From Anaerolineales bacterium (GTDB lineage: Bacteria > Chloroflexota > Anaerolineae > Anaerolineales > Villigracilaceae), in NCBI GenBank assembly GCA_023382575.1, contig JAHDWC010000006.1, positions 1 to 52,219 of the forward strand: DNA of 52,219 nt, read 5' to 3'. The position numbers were made by a program, and so were the translations under genes. The notes below the pieces were generated by a model that saw nothing but the letters and a program-made list of their open reading frames with translations, had not been told where the DNA came from and did not search any database. Shown piece after piece: positions 27,228 through 35,337 of this stretch (position 1 is its first letter; the number at the start of each line of letters is the position of its first letter).

Positions 27228-27256
27228 ATTGTATAGCCTATTAGTACTAGGGTCAA
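27228..27256 (-). promoter_or_regulatory. Promoter for the adhesin gene
   Basis: On the - strand, TTGACC and TACAAT are exactly 17 bases apart. The predicted transcript has a leader of ~188 bases before the ATG at 27033. Confidence 0.7.
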
Positions 27257-27343
27257 CAGGTTTTAATAACAAAATTCTTAAGTCGCAAATTTGTATACAC
27301 CACTTTCATTTACACAACTCTTACACCGACAAGAGTATGCCGG

Positions 27344-27352
27344 TGATAAAAT
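27344..27352 (+). promoter_or_regulatory. Extended -10 promoter (TGATAAAAT) for the histidine kinase gene
   Basis: TGA precedes TAAAAT, and the ATG at 27361 is eight bases after the hexamer, so the transcript is predicted to be leaderless. An inverted repeat CACCG...CGGTG (27324-27345) reaches into this box and could be an operator. The rest of 27257-27343 is A+T-rich with nothing else recognised. Confidence 0.6.
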
Positions 27353-27360
27353 ATTAAGAC

Positions 27361-28911
27361 ATGTCCATCATTCCATCCATGTTGCCTGATTTTCGCGTTC
27401 GCCAACGCGATTATTTACTGGAAATCTCTCGCGCGCTCACCCAGGAACTCGACCTGGAAAAATTATTGGCGCGCATCTTGCGCATCTCCATTGAAATGTT
27501 AGCGGGTCAGGCCGGACTGATAGCGCTCAAACACGCTGACGGTTGGCGCGTGGTGGCAGCACATGGAATCGCCCCGGCATTTCTTTCCTATCTCACGCCG
27601 CTCCTCGCCGAAGAAAAAGTCCGCGAGTTGGATGTGCTCGAACTTAACCGCATGTTGAAGGAATTGACCTACACCGCCAGTATGGGTCTGCTCAATGGCA
27701 CAGGTCTTCCACTCGCCGCGCACGGACAAGTCATCGGCGTGATCTTCATCTTCCGCAATTATCCCGACCTGTTCACCCCCAATGACCGGGTCCTTTTGCA
27801 ATCTTTCGCAGACCAAGCTGCCATCGCTGTTTTCAACGCACAACTCTACGGACAAGTCTCGTATGAGAAGAAGCGCCTCGACGCATTGCTTGAATCCGCT
27901 GCGGATGGAATCCTCATCCTCGATGCGCAGATGAACCTTGAACGATGTAATGAAGCGTTTTGTAAAATATTCGGTCAGGGACGGGAAGAGATTGTCGGCA
28001 AGAATCATAGTCAGGTCATTCAATGGAAGAAAGAGCCGCAAGGCAACACACTGGAAGAAGCCGTCCATAATGGCTGGCCATTGACGCCCAATGCCACGCT
28101 GTATGTGGAAGGCGATTTGGAACGCCCGCTGCCGCCCACACTGCCGGTGGGAATCACGTATGCCCCACTGCTCTCTGAAGAAGGGAAACTGCGTAACATT
28201 ATCGTCAGCGTGCGAGACATCACCCACTTCCGCACTGCGGACGAAATCAAGGCGACGTTCATCTCCATCGTCAGCCATGAACTGCGGACGCCGGTGGCGC
28301 TGATCAAAGGCTATGCCTCCACACTGCGGCGCGACGATGCCCGTTGGGATAAACGCACCATCAACGACTCGCTGGCTGTCATCGAAGAAGAGGCGGATCG
28401 TTTATCCAAGATGATCGATGATCTACTCGATGCTTCGCGGTTGCAGGCGGGAGGTCTCAGCTTGAATCAAGCTGACGTTTCACTGCCCAGCCTTGCGTCA
28501 AGAGTGATCGAGCGTTTTGCGTCGCAATCGCCCAAGCACAAACTCGTGGCAGATTTCCCTCCAAATTTTCCCGTCATCCTCGGTGATGAAAACCGGTTGG
28601 AACAGGTGCTTTCCAATCTTGTCTCCAATGCGCTGAAATATGCCACCCAGGGCGAGATCAAAATTAGCGGCAGTGTGCGCAACGATCAGGTAATTGTTTG
28701 CGTCAGCGATCAAGGACCAGGCATCGACGCCAAGGACCTGCCTCACATCTTCGACCGCTTCTATCGTTCGACGAATGCCGTCAAGCAGACGAAAGGCGCC
28801 GGGCTGGGACTTTATCTCGCACGTGCGATTGTGGAAGCGCATGGCGGGCGCATCTGGGCGGACCCGCAGCCAGATGCCGGAGCGCGAATCTGTTTCTCCC
28901 TTCCGCGTTGA
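27361..28911 (+). CDS. Cytosolic sensor histidine kinase with GAF and PAS domains
   Basis: 516 residues. A GAF domain (~20-165), a PAS domain (~175-285) and the HisKA/HATPase core (~293-516) follow in order. His306 in SIVSHELRTP is the phospho-acceptor; the N box is NRLEQVLSNLVSNALKYA, G1 DQGPGID and G2 GAGLGLYLA. There is no membrane helix, so it senses a cytoplasmic or redox signal. No response regulator is adjacent. It is divergent from the adhesin gene, sharing a ~100-base promoter region, so it may control adhesin expression through a distant regulator; that link is inferred only from position. Confidence 0.92.
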   Translation: MSIIPSMLPDFRVRQRDYLLEISRALTQELDLEKLLARILRISIEMLAGQAGLIALKHADGWRVVAAHGIAPAFLSYLTPLLAEEKVRELDVLELNRMLKELTYTASMGLLNGTGLPLAAHGQVIGVIFIFRNYPDLFTPNDRVLLQSFADQAAIAVFNAQLYGQVSYEKKRLDALLESAADGILILDAQMNLERCNEAFCKIFGQGREEIVGKNHSQVIQWKKEPQGNTLEEAVHNGWPLTPNATLYVEGDLERPLPPTLPVGITYAPLLSEEGKLRNIIVSVRDITHFRTADEIKATFISIVSHELRTPVALIKGYASTLRRDDARWDKRTINDSLAVIEEEADRLSKMIDDLLDASRLQAGGLSLNQADVSLPSLASRVIERFASQSPKHKLVADFPPNFPVILGDENRLEQVLSNLVSNALKYATQGEIKISGSVRNDQVIVCVSDQGPGIDAKDLPHIFDRFYRSTNAVKQTKGAGLGLYLARAIVEAHGGRIWADPQPDAGARICFSLPR

Positions 28912-28952
28912 GAAAATCATACTTTAAGACCGTGTCGGGGCTTAAACCCGAA

Positions 28953-28961
28953 TGGTACAAT
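28953..28961 (+). promoter_or_regulatory. Extended -10 promoter (TGGTACAAT) for the M3 peptidase gene
   Basis: TGG precedes TACAAT, giving an extended -10 box. The predicted leader is ~23 bases and includes AAAGGATC before the ATG at 28991. Confidence 0.5.
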
Positions 28962-28990
28962 CGACTACAAATCAAATAAAGGATCATTCC

Positions 28991-30799
28991 ATGCCCAATA
29001 CCATCCCTCCCCGAAATAAGGTAAATAAGAAATATACCTGGAACGCGGAAAGTGTTTTCAAATCGCAAAAGGAATGGGAGGCGGCCCTGCAAGCCGTCTT
29101 GAAAGACGTTCCCAATGTTCGGAAGCATGAAGGTAAATTGGGCGAAGGCCCCGCCGAGTTGCTGGCAGGAGTCTCCGCCATTGAAGATCTTGTGCGTCGC
29201 GCACAAATCATCTTCATGTATGCTCAATTCTCCTACGCCGTGGATACGACCAATCAAGCTGCGGCAGGGATGGTCGGCAAGGCACAAGGCATGTTCGGAC
29301 AGGTCTTCGCGGCGGTCTCCTTCCTCAACCCAGAACTGCTGAAGATCGGCAAAGAGACGCTCGAGAAATGGATGAGCGAGAAGAAGGAACTTGCCGTCTA
29401 TCGCCAGAATTTCGATGACCTTTTCCGCCAGCAGGCTCACGTCCGCTCTGGTGAAGTGGAAGAGATCCTTGGCATGTTAGCCGATCCTTTCGGCGGCCCG
29501 AGCAACAGCACCAGCATGTTGGTCAATGCTGATTTCAAATTTGCGCCCGCCAAAGATAGCAAGGGCAAAAAGATCGAAGTCACCCAAAGCAATTTCTATT
29601 CCACATTGCTCGAACATCCTGACCGCAAGGTGCGCCAGTCTGCCTTTGAAAGCTATCATGACAAGCATCTCGAATTCAAGAACACGCTTGCCACGAATCT
29701 CTCGAACTCCATCAGCATGAACGTGTTCAATATGCGTGCGCGGAAATTTGATTCAACCCTCTCCGCCTCGCTGTTCAACAACAACATCCCGGAAGAAGTC
29801 TTCCATAATCTCATCAACACCTTCAAGAAGAAGCTGCCTGTCTGGCATCGTTATTTTGAATTGCGCCGCAAAGCCTTGAAACTGCGCGACATTCAATATT
29901 TCGACATGTGGGCTCCCATCGCCAAGAAGAAACCCAAAATCTCGTTTGAAAAGGCAGTCGACCTCATCAGCGATAGCCTCGCGCCGCTCGGCAAGGAATA
30001 TGTCAGCACCCTGCGTGAGGGATGCCTCAAAAATCGCTGGGTAGACTCGACCCCGAACAAAGGCAAGATGAACGGCGCGTTCTCCTACGGTTCACCCGGA
30101 ACCTATCCGTTCATTATGATGTCGTACACCGAAGACATTGGCAGCATGAGCACGCTGGCGCATGAGCTTGGTCACTCGATGCATTCCCATTTGACCTGGA
30201 AGAATCAGCCGCTTGCCTATGCCAATTATTCGCTCTTCGTCGCGGAGGTCGCATCAAACTTCAATCAAGCCATGATGCGCGGACATTTGCTCAACACCAT
30301 CAAGGATAAAAACTTCCTGATCGCGCTCATCGAAGAAGCCGTAGGCGGAAACTTCTTCCGCTACTTCTTCCAGATGCCCACCCTCGCCCGCTTCGAGCTG
30401 GAAACGCATCAACGCGCCGAACGCGGCGAGCCGCTCACCGCTGATTCCATGCAGGATCTGATGGCGGATCTGTTCACTGAGGGTTTTGGACCCAAAGTCA
30501 AGATCGACCGCCCGCGTGTGGGTATGGTTTGGTCAACCTTCTCGCATCTCTTCCAGGATTATTATGTGTATGCCTATGCCACTGGCATCTCTGGCGCACA
30601 TGCACTTGCTGGTAGAATTCTGCGCGGCGAACCCAACGCCGCCGAAGATTATCTCGGTTTCCTCAAGTCAGGTTCATCTAAATATCCGTTGGATGTGCTC
30701 AAAGGCGCCGGCGTGGATTTGACCACTCCGAAACCTGTCGAAGAAACCTTCGCTGTGATGGAAAGCTATATCGACCGGCTGGAAGAGTTAGTCGGATAA
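28991..30799 (+). CDS. M3-family oligoendopeptidase (PepF-like)
   Basis: 602 residues from MPNTIPPRNK, chosen because AAAGGATC lies before it and a promoter overlaps the longer reading. The zinc site is HELGH at 391-395 in STLAHELGHSMHSHL, and the third ligand Glu lies in the FVAEVASNFNQ helix ~25 residues later. The N-terminal region (~115-185) fits the oligopeptidase F lobe. It hydrolyses short peptides in the cytoplasm; no signal peptide is present. It follows the histidine kinase by 79 bases with its own promoter. Confidence 0.92.
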   Translation: MPNTIPPRNKVNKKYTWNAESVFKSQKEWEAALQAVLKDVPNVRKHEGKLGEGPAELLAGVSAIEDLVRRAQIIFMYAQFSYAVDTTNQAAAGMVGKAQGMFGQVFAAVSFLNPELLKIGKETLEKWMSEKKELAVYRQNFDDLFRQQAHVRSGEVEEILGMLADPFGGPSNSTSMLVNADFKFAPAKDSKGKKIEVTQSNFYSTLLEHPDRKVRQSAFESYHDKHLEFKNTLATNLSNSISMNVFNMRARKFDSTLSASLFNNNIPEEVFHNLINTFKKKLPVWHRYFELRRKALKLRDIQYFDMWAPIAKKKPKISFEKAVDLISDSLAPLGKEYVSTLREGCLKNRWVDSTPNKGKMNGAFSYGSPGTYPFIMMSYTEDIGSMSTLAHELGHSMHSHLTWKNQPLAYANYSLFVAEVASNFNQAMMRGHLLNTIKDKNFLIALIEEAVGGNFFRYFFQMPTLARFELETHQRAERGEPLTADSMQDLMADLFTEGFGPKVKIDRPRVGMVWSTFSHLFQDYYVYAYATGISGAHALAGRILRGEPNAAEDYLGFLKSGSSKYPLDVLKGAGVDLTTPKPVEETFAVMESYIDRLEELVG

Positions 30800-30820
30800 T
30801 CTTTCATCGTTTATCAATTT

Positions 30821-30863
30821 GTTACGCATCATGGACTCCACACCGCGAGTCATGATGCGTAAC
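30821..30863. repeat. Imperfect inverted repeat before the CpXC gene
   Basis: GTTACGCATCATGGACTC and GAGTCATGATGCGTAAC are complementary except for one bulged G, around an eight-base loop. There is no T-run, so it is not a standard terminator. It may be a dispersed palindrome or an mRNA-stability element between the peptidase and CpXC genes. Confidence 0.55.
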
Positions 30864-30897
30864 TCGTAAATTCAAATCGAAAGTCGGAAATCAATAG

Positions 30898-32250
30898 ATG
30901 GCTCAAACTCAGATCGCATGTCCCCGTTGTAAACAAATGATTACTGCCAACGTCGAGCAGTTGTTCGATGTGACCGCCGATCCGCAAGCCAAGCAAAGGC
31001 TGTTGAGCGGACAATCCAATCACGCTCGCTGTCCATACTGCGGATACCAGGGCAGGCTTGCCACACCCGTTGTTTATCATGACAACGAAAAAGAACTTCT
31101 GCTCACCTTTTTCCCTGCCGAACTGGGACTGCCCATGAATGAGCAAGAGCGGATGATCGGGCCGCTTATCAAGCAGGTCACCGACCGCCTTCCGCCCGAA
31201 AAGCGCAAAGCCTATTTGCTAAAACCGCAAGCCAACCTGACGTATGAATCCATGCTAGAAACGATCCTCGGCAAGGATGGCATCACGCCAGAAATGCTCA
31301 AGGAACAACAAGAACGCGTCGGACTCATCGAAAAGCTGATTCAAATCACAACGAAGGATGTCCGCTCGGAGTTGATCAAGCAAAATGCAAAAATGATCGA
31401 TGAGCAATTCTTTGCTCTATTCAGCCGCATCGCGCAAAGCGCCCTCAGCAGCGGACAGGAACAAATTGCACGTGCATTGATCGACCTCCAAACCCAATTG
31501 CTCGAAGAGACCGAGTACGGTCGTCAGCTAAAGGAATCTGTCGGGGAATTGGAAGCCGCTCAAAAGGTCCTGCAAGAGGCGGGGCAAGGTCTCACCCGCG
31601 AAAAGCTACTGGACTTCGTCCTCGAGTCACAAACGGATGCCCGCATCCGGGCGTACGTCTCGCTGGCGCGCGGCGGTATGGATTATGTCTTCTTCCAAAA
31701 TCTTTCGGAGCGCATCGATCAATCCAGCGGCGACGAAAAGACCCGGCTGGAAGGTATCCGCGAGAAGCTGCTGCAATTTGTGAACGATGTGGACAAACAG
31801 ATGGAAGCGCGCTACAAACAAGCGCAGGATTTCGTCGAGTCGCTGTTGGCTCAAGAGGATATCGAGAAAGCCACGCAGGCGAACCTCGAAAACTTCACGC
31901 AAGATGCAGTAGAGATTGCTCAACAACTACTGCGACAGGCTTCGGAAAAGAACGATTATGCCCGCATGGGCAAACTGCAAAAGATGATCCAGGTCTTGCA
32001 AGCCGCCAGTGCGCCGCCCGAAGTGATGTTCATCGAACAGTTGATCCAACTACCCGATGCCGCCGCCATCGAAGCCGCGCTGACGCAGAACGAAGGGATG
32101 CTCACTCAGCCATTGCTAGACACCCTGAGCGGATTGGTTACCCAGATGGAATCGCAGGCTGATAATCCCGAAGCCAAGGCGATGGGAGAAAGACTCAGCG
32201 AGGTGTACAAAATCGCGCTGAAACTTTCGATGAAGAAAAATATGGGATAG
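30898..32250 (+). CDS. CpXC-domain protein with long helical region
   Basis: 450 residues. The N-terminal CpXC zinc-ribbon-like domain has Cys9-x2-Cys12 (CPRC) and CPYC about 40 residues later, with the characteristic region QLFDVTADPQAKQRLLSG between. From ~100 to the end the protein is helical and rich in Gln, Glu and Lys, probably coiled coil. CpXC proteins have no established biochemical role. The start has only a weak GGAAA upstream. It ends at a strong bidirectional terminator. Confidence 0.75.
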   Translation: MAQTQIACPRCKQMITANVEQLFDVTADPQAKQRLLSGQSNHARCPYCGYQGRLATPVVYHDNEKELLLTFFPAELGLPMNEQERMIGPLIKQVTDRLPPEKRKAYLLKPQANLTYESMLETILGKDGITPEMLKEQQERVGLIEKLIQITTKDVRSELIKQNAKMIDEQFFALFSRIAQSALSSGQEQIARALIDLQTQLLEETEYGRQLKESVGELEAAQKVLQEAGQGLTREKLLDFVLESQTDARIRAYVSLARGGMDYVFFQNLSERIDQSSGDEKTRLEGIREKLLQFVNDVDKQMEARYKQAQDFVESLLAQEDIEKATQANLENFTQDAVEIAQQLLRQASEKNDYARMGKLQKMIQVLQAASAPPEVMFIEQLIQLPDAAAIEAALTQNEGMLTQPLLDTLSGLVTQMESQADNPEAKAMGERLSEVYKIALKLSMKKNMG

Positions 32251-32253
32251 ATC

Positions 32254-32286
32254 AAATGACAGTCACCTTGCAGGTGACTGTCATTT
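32254..32286. terminator. Bidirectional rho-independent terminator between the CpXC and PIG-L genes
   Basis: A perfect 15-bp stem (AAATGACAGTCACCT arm) with a TGC loop and a T-run on the + strand. The stop codon of the convergent PIG-L gene falls inside its 3' arm. Confidence 0.9.
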
Positions 32287-33093
32287 TTTTATGCCTTCAA
32301 ACAAATCCGTCTCAAGCTGCCTGCCGCCATTGACCAGACTAAACGCGCGATAAAAATTCCCAATGGCAAAAACAGAGTTAAGTTGATCGGCTGTCCATTC
32401 TGCGATGGGACCATAGCCCGGCAACTGTGATTTATGACAATGGATCGCCCTGGCGACAACCTCCATATAGGCGTGATTATCGAGGCGCGTGGTGACCTGC
32501 CAGTCTTCCCAGCCAATATGGCGACGAGTCACACCATCCACGTCCATGCTGATGCCGCCAAAGGCTTCATTCGAGGCAGCGACCACATCAGCAGAATCGA
32601 CCATGTAATATAGTTTGTCCACGCGATGAGGTGGGAGATTTGCCAAGTCGGGGTAGGTTCCATCCGCGGCACAAATGAGAGCTGCATTCGTGAACTGTGA
32701 AAGCGCAATATGATCGGGGTGTCCGTAAATGCCGTCAGGTGGAAAGGTCACCACCACTTGTGGTTTGATCCGCCTCACTTCCGTGACGATGCGGCGGATG
32801 ATCTCATCAGGCTTTGCCTGATCCACATCACCATCCAAATAATCGAACATAACAACTTCGCGGATTCCCAAATGTTTGGCGGCACAATCCAACTCCGCTT
32901 TGCGGATTTTCGCCACGCCTTCAAAGCCAGGATTGGGACCTTCGGATTCAAACCAACCGCGTTCGCCATGTGTGGCACAAATTAGATAAGTTTGAATTCC
33001 TTCGGCAGCATAACGCGCCAACGTGGAGCCCAGTCCCAACGTTTCGTCATCTGGATGGGGAAATACAGCCAGCAATTTCAGTTCGTTGTTCAT
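32281..33093 (-). CDS. PIG-L/LmbE-family deacetylase, copy 1
   Basis: 270 residues from MNNELKLLAVF, with GGAG six bases before the ATG; a TTG four codons earlier is less likely. The zinc-binding motif is HPDDE (~13-17) and the second metal ligand region is GHPDHIA, as in BshB/MshB/Mca-type N-acyl-glucosamine deacetylases. Substrates in the family include bacillithiol and mycothiol precursors and other GlcNAc conjugates. A paralogue lies directly upstream. Whether it serves thiol synthesis is unknown. Confidence 0.85.
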   Translation of the reverse strand: MNNELKLLAVFPHPDDETLGLGSTLARYAAEGIQTYLICATHGERGWFESEGPNPGFEGVAKIRKAELDCAAKHLGIREVVMFDYLDGDVDQAKPDEIIRRIVTEVRRIKPQVVVTFPPDGIYGHPDHIALSQFTNAALICAADGTYPDLANLPPHRVDKLYYMVDSADVVAASNEAFGGISMDVDGVTRRHIGWEDWQVTTRLDNHAYMEVVARAIHCHKSQLPGYGPIAEWTADQLNSVFAIGNFYRAFSLVNGGRQLETDLFEGIKK

Positions 33094-33123
33094 ATGATTC
33101 TCCAACCGCTAAAGTTTTCGTTC

Positions 33124-33933
33124 TTATCTCAGCCCATCGAATAAATCTGTCTCCGGTCTTCTGCCGCCATTGACCAAACTGAAGGCACGATAGAACGTGC
33201 CTTGCATTGCCAATACAGAGACTGCCGCATCTTCGTGCATTTCGACCAGCGCGCCAAGCGTTGGCAGTTGACTTTGATGGCATAAGATCGCCCGCCACGC
33301 CGCATGACAATACTCCGCCATATCGATGCGAGTGGTGATCATCCATTCTTTCCATGGCGCTTCGCCGCGCATCTGGTCATCGACCTGGAAGGTCATATCG
33401 CCCATGAAGGGTGCAACCAAATTGATAAAAGTCTCACTATCCACCATGTAATACAGCTTCGAAACACAATGCGGCGCACGTTCGTCAAGATCGGTGTAAT
33501 TCGCGTCCGCCGCGCAGACGATGGCAGCCTGGGTGAACTGCCCAATTGCAATGTGGTCGGGATGACCATAATTGCCGTCCGGCGGAAACGTCACCACCAC
33601 TTGCGGTTTGATTCTGCGAATATGGGTAACGATCTTCTGAACGATTTCTGCGTGATGAGCTTTGTCCACGTCCCCATCGATGTAGTTGAGAAAGGAAAGG
33701 CTCGTCATGCCAAGTTCGCGGACTGCGTTTTCCAATTCCAAAGTACGCAATTGAGCGAGTCGCTCCAAGCCGGGATTCTCTTCCGCAGGGCCAAACCAGC
33801 CTCTCTCTCCGCGTGTAGCGCAGAGGAGATGCGTCTCGACCCCTTCGGCGGCATACTTCGCCAACGTGCCGCCCATCCCCATTGATTCGTCATCGGGATG
33901 CGCAAAGATAGCAAGTAATTTCAAGGCTTCCAT
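33124..33933 (-). CDS. PIG-L/LmbE-family deacetylase, copy 2
   Basis: 269 residues from MEALKLLAIFAHPDDES, with AGGAG before the ATG. An 80-residue in-frame upstream extension is not family-like and overlaps the neighbouring gene. It shares HPDDE, the GERGWF segment and GHPDHIAIGQF with copy 1 over nearly its full length, so the two arose by tandem duplication. Copy 2 comes first in the transcript, 30 bases before copy 1. The two may act on different conjugates. Confidence 0.85.
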   Translation of the reverse strand: MEALKLLAIFAHPDDESMGMGGTLAKYAAEGVETHLLCATRGERGWFGPAEENPGLERLAQLRTLELENAVRELGMTSLSFLNYIDGDVDKAHHAEIVQKIVTHIRRIKPQVVVTFPPDGNYGHPDHIAIGQFTQAAIVCAADANYTDLDERAPHCVSKLYYMVDSETFINLVAPFMGDMTFQVDDQMRGEAPWKEWMITTRIDMAEYCHAAWRAILCHQSQLPTLGALVEMHEDAAVSVLAMQGTFYRAFSLVNGGRRPETDLFDGLR

Positions 33934-33985
33934 GGATACTCCTAAAATTAAAAGCGACAGTTGCGAATGCAACTGCCGCCCATAT

Positions 33986-34459
33986 CTATCGCTTCGAAAC
34001 TTTGACGAGAGTTTCGGCTGTGATGTTGTAGGCTTTGGCGAACCCGGCAACATATCGTCCGCCCTTTGGGGTGATACGCCAAAAGTTGAAATCTGCCAGG
34101 CTAAAAAGTTTTTCCGCTTCAGGGAAGCGCGCCAGATAGGCTTCTTTGAGGCGCGCATATCCCGGCTCGCCATTTTGAATGGATTCGGTCACGCCCCGGA
34201 TGGAAACACGCGCCAAGGTTTGCGGGTCGGGTCTGCCATCATCGGTTTCGCAGATGAGGAGACTCACACGTTTGTCCTTTTGCATGTCCACGGTGTGTTG
34301 AGCCAGCCGGCTGACGTGAATGTAGAACGCAGAAAAATCATCTGTGACAAGATACGCCACCATCGAGACTTGCGGCGCTTCGTCACGCAAGGTGCTGAGA
34401 GTTGCAATGCGTGTACCGCGAATTAATTGAGCGAGTACTTTTTCTGATTGAGCGTCCAT
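33986..34459 (-). CDS. FMN-binding split-barrel (pyridoxamine 5'-phosphate oxidase/HugZ-like) protein
   Basis: 157 residues. RIATLSTLRDEAPQVSMVAYL and IHVSRLAQHTVDMQKDKRVSLLI fit the PNPOx-like beta barrel, and FNFWRITPKGGRYVAGFAKA is the C-terminal part seen in HugZ-like proteins of haem use. It may bind FMN, F420 or haem. It lies between the PIG-L pair and the FHA regulator, on the same strand with short gaps. The substrate cannot be told from sequence. Confidence 0.75.
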   Translation of the reverse strand: MDAQSEKVLAQLIRGTRIATLSTLRDEAPQVSMVAYLVTDDFSAFYIHVSRLAQHTVDMQKDKRVSLLICETDDGRPDPQTLARVSIRGVTESIQNGEPGYARLKEAYLARFPEAEKLFSLADFNFWRITPKGGRYVAGFAKAYNITAETLVKVSKR

Positions 34460-34467
34460 GATGTCTT

Positions 34468-35139
34468 TTATTCACCGATCGGAGGGTTATCCAAACGTAA
34501 GCCGTGTCCTCGCACGGTGTTGATGTATTGATGTCCAGGGTCAAGCAATGCCAACCGGTCGCGCAGGCGGCGGATGAGCGCGTCCAACGCCTGATCAGAG
34601 ACGCCCGCCATCTGCTCCTCGCCCCAAACCACTGAGACGAGTTCGCTGCGCCCCACCACCTGTCCCTGTCGCTTGTACAACATCCACAAGAGTTTGAATT
34701 GTTGGGCAGAAAGCGGTGGAACCAACTGTTGTTGGTTGACCCATACCTGACGAGATTTCTGATCCATCAGCAACCGCCCGGGGCGGCTGCCTCCTTCCGC
34801 AAGCGGCATGGTGGCATCGGATGTGAGAAAGAGGAACTGCTGTGCCAGTGCAATTCCCAACAGGTCGCCATCTTGAAGCATGATGGGAGCAGTCAACTCG
34901 GTGCCATTATGGTTTGTGCCATTCTTGCTGCCAAGGTCTTCCATGGTCACGCCTTCAGGGGTCGGCGTGATGCGGGCGTGGAATCTGGAAACCTGCCGGT
35001 CTGGAAGTTGGATATCGCAACTCGGGTCACGCCCGATCATCAAAGTATGGTTTAACGACCAACGCTGTCCTTTTAGCGGACCATCCTGTGCAACCAGTAT
35101 TGGAAAATCACCGTCGTGTTCCATTCGCTCCTCGATCAC
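34468..35139 (-). CDS. FHA-domain transcriptional regulator with C-terminal winged helix
   Basis: 223 residues from a GTG; an ATG five codons later (35124) has GAGGAG closely before it and is an alternative start. The FHA domain (~30-105) has MIGRDPSCDIQL, SRFHA and GSKNGT, the phospho-threonine-binding loops. Residues ~125-220 form an OmpR-type winged helix (LSAQQFKLLWML, ALIRRLRDRL, INTVRGHGLRL). There is no receiver domain, so control is probably by Ser/Thr phosphorylation. The divergent gene encodes a Ser/Thr kinase with an overlapping promoter, suggesting a kinase-regulator pair. Confidence 0.88.
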   Translation of the reverse strand: MIEERMEHDGDFPILVAQDGPLKGQRWSLNHTLMIGRDPSCDIQLPDRQVSRFHARITPTPEGVTMEDLGSKNGTNHNGTELTAPIMLQDGDLLGIALAQQFLFLTSDATMPLAEGGSRPGRLLMDQKSRQVWVNQQQLVPPLSAQQFKLLWMLYKRQGQVVGRSELVSVVWGEEQMAGVSDQALDALIRRLRDRLALLDPGHQYINTVRGHGLRLDNPPIGE

Positions 35140-35181
35140 CGCCTTTTAAGTTTTTCGCACCAAATCCACATGCGGAATTAT

Positions 35182-35210
35182 TTTCCATTCGCGACAAAGG
35201 CGTTTATAAT
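35182..35210 (+). promoter_or_regulatory. Promoter for the divergent Ser/Thr kinase gene
   Basis: TTTCCA and a perfect TATAAT are 17 bases apart. The predicted leader is ~120 bases. A second -10-like TAAAAT lies at 35303-35308, closer to the gene. The TATAAT overlaps the -10 of the opposite promoter at 35208-35213. Confidence 0.5.
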
Positions 35211-35237
35211 ATAGCAGAAAAGTGGATTTCTGTGCAA
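35208..35237 (-). promoter_or_regulatory. Promoter for the FHA regulator gene
   Basis: On the - strand, TTGCAC and TATATT are 18 bases apart, with TGC directly before TATATT (extended -10). It overlaps the + strand -10 by three bases, so the two promoters cannot be occupied at once. Confidence 0.55.
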
Positions 35238-35337
35238 TGTTTATATTGTAAATGTCACGTTTTCAATATACAAGTGATACACGCCGAAAATATCACTTCG
35301 ACTAAAATCCACTCCACACAGGAACCAAGGAGAAGAC

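Noticed and set aside
33934-34173. An 80-residue N-terminal extension of the second PIG-L protein
   Set aside because: The added residues are not family-like, overlap the split-barrel gene, and a good ribosome site lies before the internal ATG at 33933.
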